A DNA stretch of 64,000 nucleotides, taken from Pseudomicrostroma phylloplanum (lineage: Eukaryota > Basidiomycota > Exobasidiomycetes > Microstromatales). Position numbers and translations under genes: made by a program. The DNA lies in the NCBI GenBank assembly GCA_039545275.1, contig BCHS01000001.1:1628853-1692852 (forward strand), written 5' to 3'. Of this stretch, positions 9,981 to 18,600 are shown one piece after another; within the stretch, counting starts at the first letter, position 1, and the number at the start of each line of letters is the position of its first letter. The notes under the pieces were generated by a model that was given only the letters and a program-made list of their open reading frames with translations, searched no databases and was not told the origin of the DNA.

Positions 9981-12019
9981 ATGGTGAGTGGCAGCAAGCG
10001 GGTCCACACGACTGAATCGGTCTCAGCAACAGCAACCTCGACCTCTATATAGGTTTCTGTCCAATGCTGACCCTGCTTGCGCTCGATTGCTCACCTACTA
10101 CCAGGACTTGGACGAGCTGTGAGTCGAAGCAATGCTGAAGGAGAACAGACGAAGATGGACCAGACGAGCTGACCCCCTTTGCCCTTCACTACTTTGCTCC
10201 TCCAATCCTATATCACCTCCTGCACCTGCCCTCCCTGACGATCTCACTCCGCCCTTTGCACTTCTGCTACTACTGCTGTGCATCATACTCGAATCATCTT
10301 TCGCCATGCTCTCTCGCGTACTCCCCGACAACGCCCCTCCTTGGCTGCGCTCCACCCTTCTGAACAATCTCGACATCGACTTCCAATTGCTGCGAAATCG
10401 CCTCGTGCGATCCTACTCTTCGATCGCCGAATCGAACGTCGCCCTTTCTGACGAAACTGTTGGTCCATATAGCGGGAACAGGATCTCGAATCTGACATTC
10501 TACGACCTCAAGTCGGCCTGGACGTGAGTAGGCTCCGCGCCAACTAGACCCGACCGCCGTGGCTCCCCGCGCCAATGTTGCTCACTGGCCGTATTTAACT
10601 CCTCGCTCCCCCCACAGCCAGGCGAAGAATTATGCTCTCAACATCTCAGACATCGAGGCAAAAGTCAATGAGGCTACCAGCGATGACCCATGGGGAGCCT
10701 CCTCGACTCTGATGCAGGAGATTGCGGGGGCCACTCAGAACTTCCAGGACTTCAATGAAATCATGCCGGCCATCTTCCGCAACTTCATGGAGCGGGAGGC
10801 TAGGGAGTGGAGACAAATCTACAAGTCTCTTACCCTGCTCGAATATCTCACCAAGCATGGCTCTGAGCGTGTTGTAGACGATGCCAGGGCTCATCTGGGT
10901 ACGATCAAGATTCTACGAAACTTCCACTACATTGATGAAGCCGGCAAGGACCAGGGCTTGAACGTGCGCAATCGAGCCAAGGAGCTCTCAGAGCTGCTTT
11001 CCGACGTTGACCGTATCCGACAAGAGCGTCGTAAAGCACGAGCCAATCGCCAAAAGTATCAAGGCGTCAGCAACTCGGATTTCGTCCCAGGCTCTGGCGG
11101 AGGTCGATACGGAGGCTTCGGTAGTGACAGCTTCAATGCCGGCGGAGGAGCCGGCGGGAGTAGCAGCGCGGGTGGCGCCTATCCTGGCGACACAGCAGCA
11201 CGGGAGAGCTTCGATGAGTACGATGCCGGTGACGATGATGTTGCAGCATCCGCCCCCCGACGATCCGCTTCTTCAAGAGCGTCTGGCCCTGTGCAAAGCA
11301 GCAGTCGAGGAGCAGCGGCCCCGCCGAAGAAGAAGGCTGCTGAGGCCAAAGTAGCGGACCTCTTCAGCTTTGATGACGAGGAGCCAGCTGCTACTGCTGC
11401 TGCTCCCCAGACCGCGGACGCTTCGTTCGGTGATGACTTTGATGAGTGAGTCCAGGAGATGGTCGAAATACTCGATCGACATGAAGACTGACGCTGTCCC
11501 GATACTCCCCCCCGTCGCGGTTTCAGCTTCCAAGCCGCTCCTTCTGCAGCCCCCACAAAGCAAGCGGCATCGAAGCCCACTCCACCTCCCGCCCAGAAGG
11601 CAGCAGGAGGTGACATTTTTGACTTCCTTGGTGGAGATAGTGGCAGCAGCAATTCGGCTCCTACTAGCTCTGTCACCTCCCCAGCTCTCGCTCGGCCTTC
11701 TACGAGCAGCGTCCTCTCACCTTCCTCTCTTCGACCCACGATGCAGTCTGCATCTTCTAGCGCATCTCTACCAGCATCACAGCAAGCTGCACGTCCCTCA
11801 ACATCTAGCAAGCCTGCACCATCGTCTGGCCTTTCCGGCTTCGATGATTTGTGGGCCTCGAGCGCAGGGTCAAAGAGTGGAAGCTCTGCTGCTGGAAGTG
11901 GCAAGAAGACAATGGCTGATCTGGCCAAGGAGAAGAGCGGAGCGGGCGTTTGGGGAGGTGGAGCATCTTCTGCTGGCGCACAGCAGCAGCAAAAGAAGGA
12001 CGTCTTTGACTTCCTGTGA
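9981..12019 (+). CDS. ENT3: ENTH-domain epsin, Ent3/CLINT1 type
   Basis: Clathrin adaptor for trafficking between trans-Golgi and endosomes. Five exons: 9981..9983, 10105..10118, 10473..10523, 10618..11445, 11527..12019 (462 residues). The N-terminus reads MDLDELGNRISNLTFYDLKSAW, then the ENTH domain (NEATSDDPWGAS, EWRQIYKSLTLLEYLTKHGSERV, HYIDEAGKDQGLNVR) to about residue 165. The GKDQG-type helix and the short Asn/Asp start fit the Ent3/epsinR branch rather than plasma-membrane Ent1/2. The rest is Gly/Ser-rich with Phe-acidic peptides: FGDDFDDFQ across the last junction, DIFDFLGG, FDDLWASS and a terminal DVFDFL. These resemble gamma-ear and clathrin-box ligands. The first coding exon is the ATG alone. 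Intron 2 (354 bases) is unusually long and is open in the frame of exon 3 from an ATG at 10132, giving a possible alternative N-terminus. Confidence 0.85.
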
Positions 12020-12915
12020 CGTGTTCGTCCGATCATGACCTTCGATCTAATCGACAGGGAGAGGGACACTCGCCCGACCTCTTCTTGCTCACTCACTCTC
12101 TGTCCTTGTCATTCTCTTTCTCATCTACAAGTTATTGTTTGTGCATTGTCCATGCGTATTTGCAGCGCTTCTGTGCATCCCTCCGCGGGGGCCGACGCGC
12201 ACGCTCCTCCTCGTGCTTGTCGTTACCCGCGTTGCGCCCCTGTCGGAGAACCCCTATCGCTGCGCCTGCGACTTGCTCGCCCCTGTCGTGGCCTGACGCC
12301 AAGAGTGGAAGAGGTCGGTGCAGTGCATGTTGAGCTCCCGAGCGAGCGGATCGAAGATCCCGTGAAGGAGGGTGTCATCAAACGTGAAGTAGGCATAGGC
12401 CAAACAATCACTCGGTCCCCGTGTGAGGCTCGTGCGCAGGCTGGGACAGGTCCTTAGAGAGTAGCTGGTAGTCCCCTCGGAAGGCTCGACACCCTTCAAC
12501 CGCCGGAACACAAAGCATATGAGAAAGGTTCGGTCCGACTCGACACGGTGATGACCGTGACAGAACATTGGGAGGACGAGCTTGGTCCTACTCAAGACGA
12601 TCAAGGCGCCTTCCGCCATGCATGAATACCGATGAGACTCGGATGGCGATGTGTTGCTCGAGCGCTCACGCTGCTAGTGCCGCCGCTCGCTCCTTCTCAA
12701 ACAACGCAGTGATGGTACTGAGAAAAAAGAGATATAAGTCAGACATCTAGAGCCCATTCTCGCCATTGCCTTCCTCACACCACTCCTCACTCTTTCACTC
12801 CCACTCCCACCTCCAGCCACTTCCCCTTCTCTCCACTTTCACACTACCGTCTACCGGTCCAACACATTCTTTACTCTTCGATCTTCCCTCACCCATTTTC
12901 TTCTTCTCAAACACA
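12020..12915. promoter_or_regulatory. Upstream region of the secreted repeat protein gene
   Basis: An 896-base stretch without a supported gene. A TATAA sits at 12733-12737 in GAGATATAAGTC, about 180 bases before the ATG, directly after a run of A. From 12765 to 12912 the strand is almost purely C/T, a typical leader of highly expressed fungal genes. This looks like a strong promoter. Confidence 0.55.
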
Positions 12916-14232
12916 ATGCGTTCCTTCATCTCTACCTCCATCGTGGCTCTTGCCGTGCACGCTGCGGCTGCCAATGCTGCTGCTGCCCCCAAGCAGCGCC
13001 TCCCCTCCAGTATCGGTGACTCGCTCATCGACCTTAGTGGTCTGACTGCCGACATCGATGTTCTGAGCCTGGACGGCGAGAAGCACGCTGCTCGATCGCT
13101 CCTCGACTTGAGTGGACTCAATGTTGATGCTAATGTCCTCAGCGCTAAGCTTCCGGTGGCCAAGAAGCACGGCAAGAAGCACTCGGGCCGCTCTCTCCTC
13201 GACCTCAGCGGTCTTAACGTCGACGCCGACGTCCTGAGCGGTGACATCGAGAGCCTCCCCCACGGAGAGGGTCTCCTGTCCAGCATCCTCCGTCGAGGTG
13301 ACTTCTCCGACGAGGCCGTTCTCGCCGCCGTTGGCGACTATGCTCAGCGTGAGGTAGCCGTCGTCGGTGATGATTCACTCTACGTGCGCGCTCTTGGCCT
13401 TCACGCGCGCAGCAGTGATACCTCGTGCTACAAGGTTTGCACTACCACCACCAAGACCAAGACCAAGACCACCAAGAGCACTTCTACCCACAAGGCCACC
13501 TCCACTGCTGACTGCGACGACGATGATGACGAGGATGCCACCACCTCGACTAAGAAGAGCACCAAGACCACTCAGAAGTCCAAGCACGCGACCAAGACTG
13601 CCACTGCCACCAAGGCTACCAAGGCCACCAAGACTACTCACGCCAAGGCTACCTCCACCACTGCTTGTGACGATGACGAGAATAACAAGACCTCGACCCA
13701 CAAGAAGAGCACCATGACTACTCACAAGACCAAGCAGGCCACCAAGACTACCTCGGCCACCAAGACTACCTCGGCCACCAAGGGTACCAAGGCTACCTCT
13801 ACCACTACTACTCATTGTGATGACGATGACGACCACAAGAAGTGGACCAAGACTTCCACCAAGACTACTCAGGCCAAGCACACCAAGACGAGCACCACGA
13901 CAGCTGCTGCTGCCGCCACCTCGGCTGACGCTTCTTGCCCCTCGGGCACCTACAGGGTAACCAGGTCTAGCTCGAGCAGCAAGAGGTCTCTGATCGACGC
14001 TTCCAATGTCACTCTGAAGCTGTGCATTCTGGACATCTTCGGAAGCTGCCACTCCACCGACACTGTGCCTTCTGTCCACTCCACGGAGACCTATTGCGCT
14101 TCCGATGTTACAAAGACTAGCAAGCTCACCACCAGCCAAAAGGAGTCGGACTCGCTCATCGACCTCAGCAGAGAGAACGTGGTGCTGAATGTTGGCAGCG
14201 GACTTGTCAAGTGTCTCGGCCTTGCGCTGTAA
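12916..14232 (+). CDS. Secreted Lys/Thr-rich repeat protein with SLLDLSG repeats
   Basis: A 438-residue, intronless product I cannot assign to a family. A signal peptide (MRSFISTSIVALAVHAAAANA) is clear. Three tandem repeats follow at residues 36-51, 61-76 and 93-108 with consensus SL(I/L)DLSGLxxDxxVLS; degenerate copies lie at 358-372 (SLIDASNVTLKLCIL) and 413-428 (SLIDLSRENVVLNVGS). Several copies come straight after basic residues (AAR, SGR, SSKR), and dibasic KK, RR and KR sites occur, so Kex2-type processing is possible. Residues 172-330 are Lys/Thr-rich with Cys-Asp clusters at C200, C251 and C301. Preferred codons (AAG, ACC, CTC, GAC), a TATA box and a CT-rich leader suggest high expression. 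There is no C-terminal GPI-type signal. Plausible roles are wall or surface protein or processed repeat peptides; none is proven. The ATG at 12916 is chosen because it starts the signal peptide. Confidence 0.8.
   Translation: MRSFISTSIVALAVHAAAANAAAAPKQRLPSSIGDSLIDLSGLTADIDVLSLDGEKHAARSLLDLSGLNVDANVLSAKLPVAKKHGKKHSGRSLLDLSGLNVDADVLSGDIESLPHGEGLLSSILRRGDFSDEAVLAAVGDYAQREVAVVGDDSLYVRALGLHARSSDTSCYKVCTTTTKTKTKTTKSTSTHKATSTADCDDDDDEDATTSTKKSTKTTQKSKHATKTATATKATKATKTTHAKATSTTACDDDENNKTSTHKKSTMTTHKTKQATKTTSATKTTSATKGTKATSTTTTHCDDDDDHKKWTKTSTKTTQAKHTKTSTTTAAAAATSADASCPSGTYRVTRSSSSSKRSLIDASNVTLKLCILDIFGSCHSTDTVPSVHSTETYCASDVTKTSKLTTSQKESDSLIDLSRENVVLNVGSGLVKCLGLAL
13021..13239 (+). repeat. Three SLLDLSGLNVDANVLS-type protein repeats
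   Basis: Tandem in-frame repeats of about 16 residues separated by short basic linkers. Copies 2 and 3 are nearly identical at protein level but differ at third codon positions (for example CTCGACTTGAGTGGA versus CTCGACCTCAGCGGT). This means they are old duplications under protein-level selection rather than a recent DNA slippage event. Confidence 0.85.
13429..13905 (+). repeat. Lys/Thr-rich region with a ~50-residue Cys-Asp periodicity
   Basis: Low-complexity (AAG/ACC/ACT)-rich DNA encoding Lys and Thr, interrupted by Cys-Asp clusters whose Cys codons start at 13513, 13666 and 13816. The spacing of 153 and 150 bases points to an ancestral tandem repeat of about 150 bases. Confidence 0.8.
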
Positions 14233-15664
14233 GGCAGACATGGCGCTTTGACCCTGATCCCAGCCACATATTTTGCGAACACTACCTCTTGCCCACTTTC
14301 TTTTTTTCCTTCGAGGCACCGTCCTCGGGCCCGCTCAGACCTCTTTCTTTGTTTCTTGTCTCACTTTGTCCTTGGAAAACCCCTCTCCCTTGTGTCTATA
14401 CCCCTTCTTTCCTTCCCACGATTCGCCTTCTTTCCCCCACTCAAAACTTTACATTCTCTTTGGATGCAATTTCACTTTGATGTTCACTTTGATCTTCCCT
14501 TTACTTTTTTTTTTGGAGCATTGAGATTGACGACCCGTTGAGGTGTACGTCCCAACGCGTGCCTGAACGCCCTTTTGACGCCCAGCGGCCCCTGGCCCCC
14601 TTCTTCCCCACCCCCGCGTGGCCAAGAGTCGAAGGGAAGGTTGTGAGATCCGCGGGCTGTCACTGACAGACAGACTCAGTAAGCGAGTGAGTGAGGCAGT
14701 GAGTGAGTGAGTGAGTGAACCCCCTCTGTGTGGCAGCAGCGATGTGCTCCGCCTTGCTTGATCTTGGCCCCCCTTGGGGTGCGATGTGTGGGACCTGCCT
14801 TGTTATGAGTTACGCGGAGAATTGAGTGCAGGCATGCAAGGGGCCGCGCGGGTCAGGGTCCTTCCGAGGCAAGGCAGGCAGGCAAGGTAAAGGTAACCTC
14901 TGGCTCCCTCGGTCACTCCCGTGCTACCCCATATCCCGAAGACGGCCGGGTAAGGATAAGCTCGAGTATCGCGGCCTAAAGGTATAGACCGCTCCCACGT
15001 CGGCGGGGACGATGTGTGCCTCTGACAGCCGGTAAGCTCTGACGGAGGTGGGACAAAGTGCGGTGCGCAGAGCGGCGCTGTGTGTGTGTGTGTGAAGGCG
15101 TGTGAGAGGGGTGTGTGTGTGCGCCACGGGCAGAGACGCGCTCGGCACGTCGGCCTTTAGACCAACACTGCGTCGGTGCGCATCAGCAAAGGCCAACGAG
15201 GGGCGGCAGATGGCTCACACACCTGAAACTCAATGCAACCCATGGCAAGCGCAACGACAGTGCATCCCATCCCTGGTCACCCACTCCATTGACCCCCCCC
15301 TTGCTCGATCGTGATCTCACATCTTGTGCTCCTCCTCCTCCTCCTCCATCTTCACCTCATATCTGCGACGTGCTAGTCTGCAGATCGCATCTCTTCCTCT
15401 ACCGTTTCTTGCTCTCGTCGGTGCCGGGCAGCTGCACGTCCTGTCTCGTCTCCTTCTCCGAGGTCCAACGCGATTCTTCTCGCGCATCGAAACATTCTGC
15501 ATCCCCCCTCCTCTTCCGTCGACTACACTCCTCATCATCGCGTCAACGCTGCTGGTCAGCACTTTTACCAACGACTTTAGCAGTCCTTGCGTCAAACCCC
15601 ACTCGGAGTCCATCGTTGCTGCCCTCTCGTCGAGGTCAGTGACCCTGGCTCGAGCGAGACTACC
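14233..15664. other. Long intergenic region with CT-rich 3' flank and simple repeats
   Basis: The largest gene-poor stretch in the left half, 1432 bases. 14275-14515 is strongly pyrimidine-rich with T runs, probably 3' untranslated sequence of the repeat protein. Then come GAGT repeats (14685-14718), GT repeats (15080-15094 and 15111-15121) and a CTCCTC-rich stretch (15330-15350) leading to the next gene. No coding sequence could be supported. Confidence 0.55.
14685..14718. repeat. GAGT tetranucleotide microsatellite
   Basis: Two blocks of GAGT units split by GGCAGT. The second block is four perfect copies plus GA. Confidence 0.85.
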
Positions 15665-18600
15665 ATGGCAAGGCCGCAAGCCTTCTCGCCAGAATACTTT
15701 CTCTGCCCAACGGAAAATGGACCTTCATTCTCTGGACCCGGCCCAGCAGCGCTGCACATGGCTCCCAGCGCTCGACACATGCAGCCGAGGACCAATATGG
15801 ATCTGCCACGGATACCTCGCGACGCCGAGTCGCGTCCGGGGCAAATCGCCAACCTTCCAATGCCAATGACGAGGAACTTCTCCCGACCCAGCCATCAGCC
15901 TTATCCACACAAACCCAATGCCTCGTCCGGTGACAGTGCAGAGTACGATGATCGGAGAGAGGTCATGAGGCCGGCTCACAAGTCTGCAGCAGCTCTGCCC
16001 AATGGAGCTAGGACAAGGACCCTCAACGCCTCAGGCGATTCCACAGCTGACAGCTCCCGAGGGACCACAGAGTACTCACCCTCCTCTTCGCGCCCGCCGA
16101 GCCTCTCTCTTTCGAGCTCGAGAGACTCAGAGTATGGCCACGTCGATTCGCCCATCACGCCTCTGCGATCCATCACCACCAATGCTCCACCTCCGATCAA
16201 GAAAGACGCGATCACAGCGCCTCACTCTTTCCTGCTAGCGCCCCCTTCAACGGAGGTCTTTCCGCAAGGATCCTCGGCGACGAACGAGAATCGCGCAGCC
16301 TCGCCTGTACCGGGCTCTTCTGGTGGCGAGGCCAAGGGAAAGTTCAGCCGCTTGAGACATGCGGCTAGCGCGTCCAACATTGGGCGAAGCTTCGGCAAGA
16401 AGGGCAAGGCAGTAGCAGTTGACTTTGACGTCGGGGAGGCGCGGTCAGCAGCCAAGAACAGCTTCAGCGATCGCAACGCGTCGTCTTTTGCCCGGACGAT
16501 CAGTCAGCCAGCCAGAGCTCCTTCGCCAAGCGGCTTTAGCATGAGCAGTCGAGACGATGCCATGAGCGCAAAGGACGTCGGCAAAGGGGGCTTCCTCGGC
16601 CCTGAAGCGTCGGATTATGCCCGCGCCAATAGTCCTGCCTGGCGGGAGTACGACGATGGCGAGGAGGAAGGAGGAGCGAAGAAGAGCAAGGCGGGAAAGA
16701 TTTGGGGTCAACTCTTCAGCAAGCAGAGCTCGCAGGGCCCTGTGTGGACGTTCTCCAACTCATCATCTGATGGCTCATCTCAGCCATCGGGCTCTGGAAG
16801 AAGCTCCTCCCACAATAGCACATCGAGAAAGGTGGACCGACTGCTCGGGCTAGGAGAGGAAGAGAGGCTTCGACTGAACCAGACCAGCAGTCCCGAGCCG
16901 CGTGAAGGGGAGCGCCTCAGAGCTCTCAACAAGACACCGCAGCCGCGTACAGAATTCATTCCAGATGTCCTCGCAGAGTACTCTGCCGACTGGCGGCCGC
17001 CCTATCGGCAAGCTACCTCCTCTCGTGCCTTTACCCCGGGCCACCAAAGGCAGCAAGGTAGCAGAGGAAGCAGTCAGAGCAACATGACGACCTCTTCGGT
17101 GAGCTCCTCCTCTTCGCAGCCTAGACGGCTTCATCACAACCACAACATCTCGACTTCTTCCCATGACAGCTTTGGCACCTCGAGCACTTCGGAGTCTCGC
17201 ATATCAGATCAGGCTCCAGTATTGGATCATCCCCTCGTCCTGGCAGGAAGAGATCTTTCGGATGACATTGAAGCGATGCTGCGATCGCAACGGGACTCTG
17301 TTCAGGATCTCGAGGCCCTGCTCAATGCTCACCGCCACATCACGAAAAAGCGAGCGAGTCAATTGCCTCAGAGGAGGAGCAGAGACAAAGCGTCCATCGT
17401 GTCGCACCCAATTCCCGCATTGCCAGGCTCTAGCTCCAGCTCTCCGGCTTCATTCCACGCGCCAGCTCTTCCCTCCCCGCAAGAGTCATTGACCTTTTTG
17501 CCTACGCATAGAGGTGGCGGCCGTATCGGGCAGTCCAGCCTGTCCTCGGCGGTGACGGACTGGTCGACTTCTTCCTACAGCCAGTCGACCTCTTTCAGCT
17601 CCAGCATCACTCCTGACGCACGCTGGACGACAGATCGGGCCGACAATATGCCCCCGCGGCCTCCACGCATTACGGCGAAGTCTGAGCTTCGCAAAGGTTC
17701 CACCAGCTCCATCGATATGGCGCGACTGTTGCCTGAACCCGCCCCGCCTAACAGTGGCAAGCTGACACCTGATCAGTTCCAAGACGCTGCGGAAGAAGCT
17801 CGTAGTCAAGGCAACGGACCGGCTGGGCAGGGGCGAGGCGCACATGCACATGAGGAGGTCAACGCAGCCTCCAGCGCCCTTCTTACGGTGTCATCGAAGA
17901 CTGCACCTGCTACGAGGAGCGCTATCACAAGTGATGCGCTATATACGTTGCCGACCTTCCAGAGAGTCACCTCCCAAGCTGTCTTGGATCCTGGCGTGGG
18001 GGATGCGCGGGATGAGAAGCTCTCGAGAAAGGAGAATCCCTCAGAGACACCAATCACACCGGCGCCGCTCCCTCTCCAGGCACGAGCAGCCCAGACGCTG
18101 GCCTCTCTTCCTCCATTGGCTTCTCTGCTGGAGGCTTGCCTCGTGGCGAGTGGCAACAACAGCAAGGCAGCAAAGAATGCTTGGCATGACTTCCAACGGC
18201 AGCAGCCAGACTTGCTGACAAGCAGCACTTCGAAGGATCAGCTGCCGAGTACATGGGCTGCCTACATGCAGTTGTATGCTCGAGGCGACATGGACTTGAG
18301 CGACCCTCCGCGACCTGTGGCCGCGCCTGTGATCCGCAAGGCCAGTCTGCGCTCTGTCCCGAGTTCGGCAATGGATCGATTCGGGCCTACGATCGAGCTT
18401 CCTGCGACCAGCGGAGGCAAGACGTTCACTCCGGGTACCGGACTGGACTTCAAGTTCCCGTTACCGCCCAGCAGGCAGGGAGCGTCCATGGCGGGTGGGG
18501 GTCAGGCCACAGGGACAAACAACTTCATGAAGATGCTCAAGGGTCAGCGCAAAGGCGCCGGCTCTGGCGACGCTACTACGTCCGGTCGTTCAACCCCAGC

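Noticed and set aside
11179..12096. 305-residue frame antisense to ENT3
   Set aside because: A by-product of biased codons in the ENT3 tail; it crosses a true intron and has no recognisable fold.
12254..12619. 121-residue minus-strand frame in the spacer before the repeat protein
   Set aside because: No recognisable motif, no splice partner and it overlaps likely promoter sequence; too weak to call.
12916..14232. RiPP (ustiloxin/phomopsin-type) precursor
   Set aside because: Repeats are long and beta-like, lack the short core flanked by regular KR sites, and no DUF3328 or other tailoring gene is nearby.
13375..14319. 314-residue Gly/Leu/Ser-rich frame on the minus strand
   Set aside because: It is the mirror of the Lys/Thr-rich repeats in the real secreted protein; the composition is pure low complexity and there is no start context or domain.
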